A stretch of DNA of 64,000 nucleotides from Piper betle (lineage: Eukaryota; Streptophyta; Magnoliopsida; Piperales; Piperaceae): assembly GCA_033002965.1 (NCBI GenBank), contig JAURVB010001936.1, positions 1 through 64,000 on the forward strand, given 5' to 3'. Positions 60,633 to 64,000 of this stretch are shown here, piece after piece (positions within the stretch are counted from its first letter, which is position 1; every line of letters begins with the position of its first letter). The translations under genes and the position numbers were made by a program. The notes under the pieces were generated by a model. That model saw only the letters and a program-made list of their open reading frames with translations, searched no databases and had not been told where the DNA came from.

Positions 60633-63290
60633 CTATGCAACAGGAGGGCGCAGCTTATGGTCCTCGGAGGTGTCCACCACAGAAGGCGGCATCCATTGCC
60701 ACATTGCCATACCCGGGAATCCAGGGAATGGGGTTGTCTTGTTTGCTGCAGCTTGGCTTTGTGCAGCAAATGCAGCAGCAGCTGCTGCATGGTAGGGATG
60801 AGGCATGAAACTTGCAGGATGCATGCTCAAGGTTTTAGCCTTCTGCTCCAGCATCTCCTTTTCGGCTTTCAATTTTGTCTTCTCATCTCGCAGTTCATTT
60901 TTCTCTTCCTACAAATGTTAAACACATTGAGAAAAGTAACAATCCTTAATGCAGTTTGTTAGTACAAAGATGAACATAACACACAAAAGTGATTAGAACT
61001 TTCAGCATAATTAAGGAAGTAATAGATGGGTCGTATGGCTTGTTATATGTACAAAGACAGGAAGACATGACAGTTAATAAGTCTCAGCATTTCATTACAA
61101 ATTGTACTTCTTAGTGACAAAAAATTATCTCCACACTCGATAATTGAGGTTGGTACTGAAAAAAAAAGCAGGCTTTTTATTTAAAAAAGTTCACGAATTC
61201 CAAATGGCTATAAGGACGACAGTACTCTTCCAATAAAGTAATCATACCTTGAGATCCTTAACTGTCTCATGCAGTTTTTCAATGGAATCCTTGAGCTGCT
61301 GTGATCTCATTCCTCAACTGTACAATCATCCGAGTGGCATCACTCAAAATCATAGCTTTGTCGGACTTGGGAGGTCTCCCTGGTTCAAGAATTGCACTAA
61401 GTTCCAGGAACCTAAATAAAAATAGTAGACAAAAATCATCAAACAGCTGTACACGGTAGTCATGTGATAGGGTTAAAGGTGAAAACTATATAATGAATAA
61501 AACCTATCATTTAATCTTTCTCTTCGCATCTTTTCACGGCACGCTTTTGATTTTGGTCCTACATTGAAATCATCCCTTGCCCTGCAGATTTCACAACATA
61601 AAATCAACAGTAATTGCTCAGAGAAAATTACTTGTAAACTACAATCATCACTTACAAAGCAAATTATAGAATGCAACCTCACATTTTCATAGGTGACGAC
61701 CTATTAATGAAAGTATGCAGCAGAGAAGAAACCTAACAAATTCAACTTGCAACACTATAAAGACCATGTAATTCACAATATTGGAGGTAATATCAACATT
61801 AAAACTAGACACTTGTGTCATCATCTTATACAAACTAAGATGAAAATAAAAAAGAAATTGAACTCTTCATATGATGACATGGAGGGTAGAGACAGGCTAA
61901 GACAAGTCAAAATGCAGTACAATAAAAAATAATAATACTCTTCCAAGTAAAACACATATATTAGAGATTTTACAATTACACAAAACAAATTTCAATCAAT
62001 TCACAGTCCTACCATATCAACATGAATTTTAAACATCATGCAAACTATATGGAACTAACGCTTCTGGGAAGTCCCAAAATGTGGATGTGAGATATCACAT
62101 TATAAAGTTGAAGTACAAGGACATTTCTCGTCAATCCAAGCATATGTTGTCGGTGTTATTCTTCAATACCACATATAAAACACACAGCAGACTACTCAGC
62201 CATAAAAGTTCAACTTCATGTTGACAATCATGATTTTAACAAATCAAAACAAATACATAAGAAATATGAATAAAACTCCAAGTAATGTGAACTGATGTTT
62301 GAAATGCAGGTATTCAAAGCTTTAAGATTCTTCAATATCCTCCACTACACGCAATGGGCCAGTTCGCCAGAAAAATCAGGTCTTGACATTCTAACAAATA
62401 AAACAAATACCTGGCAGCGAAAAATTGTTTAACATTTTAATTAATGTAAACTGAAGTTTGTGATTGTTCATTTACTCAAAATGATGTGACACCCACTTAT
62501 GTCCTTGAAACAAACCTCCTAATCTTTTCAGCAGAACACCCACCTCCAAACCAAACTTCAACCTAAGACACAATTGAAACTTCCTTAATTCTTCTCCTTC
62601 CACCACATAAATAGACTCTCATCTGCCATTCCGCTGGATCATAAACTATCAAAAAGCCCTCCATCCTTACTTTTTTTGGTTCTCATTCAAACCTCACTTT
62701 TGCACTTCGAAATTGAAAATCAAACCTCTGTAACATCGCATTTGGGAAACAGTAAGTTGCAAATCTTGTACCACAAAAATGAAATAATATTTTTTTAATA
62801 AAAAAACAATTTTTTAAGAAAATCCTCTTCTACTAAATGAAATAATGAAAATGGAAAAAAATGAAAATTTTACCTTTTTCCCATAAAATGAATCTTGCAC
62901 TACTAAAATGAAATAATAGCAATTTTTTGGAGTACAAAAACAAATTTTTACCTTTTTTCCGAAGCAAAACTTCAAAAATAATAAAAACAAAAATGCATCC
63001 GAAACAATGAATCCTTTGTACTACTAAGTAAAAAAATAAAAGGTGAAAAAAAATTACCTCTTCCCACACCGCTTGGTTTCCTCCACTCCACCGGCATCTT
63101 GAACCTCATCAAAATTCTCCACCCCACCATTCCCCAAGCTTATCAACAAAAAAACCAATCAACAAACCAAGCAAAAAAAAAAAAGCAAAAAAAGACGTTA
63201 CCACGGATTAGGCAGGCCTTCGAACCCATCAATCGCCCACCGGAGATCGCCTTGGAGCCACTCCTCCACCGCGATCAAATTGGGGTCCAT
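60633..63290 (-). CDS. ILR3: bHLH transcription factor, subgroup IVc (ILR3-like), one frame break
   Basis: Subgroup IVc bHLH proteins (ILR3, bHLH34, bHLH104, bHLH115) switch on the plant iron-deficiency response. Five coding exons in order: 63290-63202, 63138-63058, 61581-61504, 61411-61248 and 60908-60633; about 228 residues (ILR3 is 234). The basic helix has SKACREKMRRERLNDRF, then FLELSAILEPGRPPKSDKAM and a long zipper-like coil (KNELRDEKTKLKAEKEMLEQ). The family C-terminus VVDTSEDHKLRPPVA is present after an alanine-rich stretch. The frame breaks in exon 4 near 61305: AATGAGATCACAGCAGCTC carries one extra A; without it the read is RNESQQLKDSIEKLHETVKD, as in relatives. Exon 4 is 164 bases; 163 keeps the phase to exon 5. 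The second intron is 1.5 kb. Exon 1 and 2 are less conserved and somewhat less certain. Confidence 0.88.
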
Positions 63291-64000
63291 TCCCAGCCAA
63301 AAGACGCGATCTTTACCTCAAACGAACGGCCTTTCGAGCACCAACAATCGCAAGAGACCGGGTCTCGACCTCCGATCGCAGAATCTGGATGGGAAGGCGG
63401 AGACGAAGCATCAAAGTCGGGACCTTTTTTGGAGGCGGAGGGAGGGGACGGAGCGAAATTGCGGGAAGAAGGGCTAACGGCTTTGCCTTGTGGGTGTTGG
63501 GGATGATGAGCTCGACCAATCAGAGGAGAGTGATCGGCGTGGGCCCCACTTGACATGTGGCGGCTCTTGATCCGTTTGTTTTGCACGCAATCTCAGACGG
63601 CCGAGGCGGGTCAAGCCCATCCTTTTTGATCGAATTTGTTAATTTTTTTAAGTAATAACTTATTTATTTTTATTGTAAAATAAGTTAGCTTGTTTATATT
63701 TGAATCTAATCCGCTCTTTTAAGTGAAGAATCTGTCTTATTAATAAGAGGAGAGATTAAAGTTTAGTTTCAAATATTATATATCGTACCATCTACCTCCA
63801 CTGTTGTATTGCATGTTATTTTCCCATCAGAAATGGTTTAACTTTTTGTATCATTTTAATCTGTACCCGATTATTTGAATATGAAATTATCACAAAACTT
63901 AATTTTTTTGTTAAAAATTCTAATATTTTAATTGGTATTCAATTATACAATATATATATTTTATATATTTAATAATATTTTATTAATAATTTTAAAATAT
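63291..64000. other. Promoter region of the bHLH gene and AT-rich spacer
   Basis: 63291-63600 is GC-rich and holds the probable leader and proximal promoter of the minus-strand bHLH gene (CACATGTGG-type E-box CACATG near 63553-63558). From 63640 to the edge the DNA is AT-rich with no recognisable feature. Confidence 0.4.

Overview
The window is nuclear DNA of a flowering plant. Multi-exon genes with GT-AG introns code for plant-specific families: an NPH3-type BTB protein, a PLS-class pentatricopeptide protein, a PUB62-type U-box protein, a FEY-type dehydrogenase, a plant carboxylesterase and an ILR3-like bHLH factor. AT-rich spacers separate them. GC-rich, palindrome-bearing transposon debris suggests a non-grass monocot, but that placement is weak.

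Layout. 1-5.1 kb: JMJ13/JMJ706-type histone demethylase (minus strand, 3' end outside the window). 5.1-12.3 kb: AT-rich spacer with two GC-rich islands. 12.3-17.0 kb: Bet1-like SNARE gene (plus), rebuilt here from five small coding exons. 17.4-26.3 kb: transposon island. It holds a complete-looking Pack-MULE (17918-19778) carrying a broken GH31 alpha-xylosidase/alpha-glucosidase fragment, a LINE-type remnant, a 2.7-kb element with about 183-bp terminal inverted repeats, and a modular complex of AT-rich inverted repeats alternating with GC-rich blocks. 26.4-34.1 kb: NPH3-like gene (plus), PPR gene (plus), strictosidine-synthase-like gene (minus). 34.1-37.0 kb: AT-rich spacer. 37.0-41.6 kb: PUB62-like gene (plus). 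42.3-43.4 kb: carboxylesterase (minus). 45.0-47.6 kb: possible leader region interrupted by a nested transposon. 47.9-50.8 kb: FEY-like SDR gene (plus). 51.6-57.4 kb: tandem pair of ferredoxin/metallo-beta-lactamase genes (plus). 58.3-59.4 kb: DUF3067 plastid-protein gene (minus). 60.6-63.3 kb: ILR3-like bHLH gene (minus).

The genes do not form one pathway; they are ordinary, separately transcribed plant genes. The most striking global pattern is that eight of the eleven recognisable genes outside transposons carry a single-base indel or a single stop at a conserved position, while their splice sites and the remaining frame are intact. The JMJ, Bet1, carboxylesterase and DUF3067 genes are clean. 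Either this is a draft long-read assembly with uncorrected indels, or a block of the chromosome is decaying. No obviously new cellular system is visible. The best candidates for undescribed biology are the modular palindromic repeat complex at 23.7-26.3 kb and the family of GCCGTTGGAT-type palindromes that recurs in several unrelated mobile elements here.
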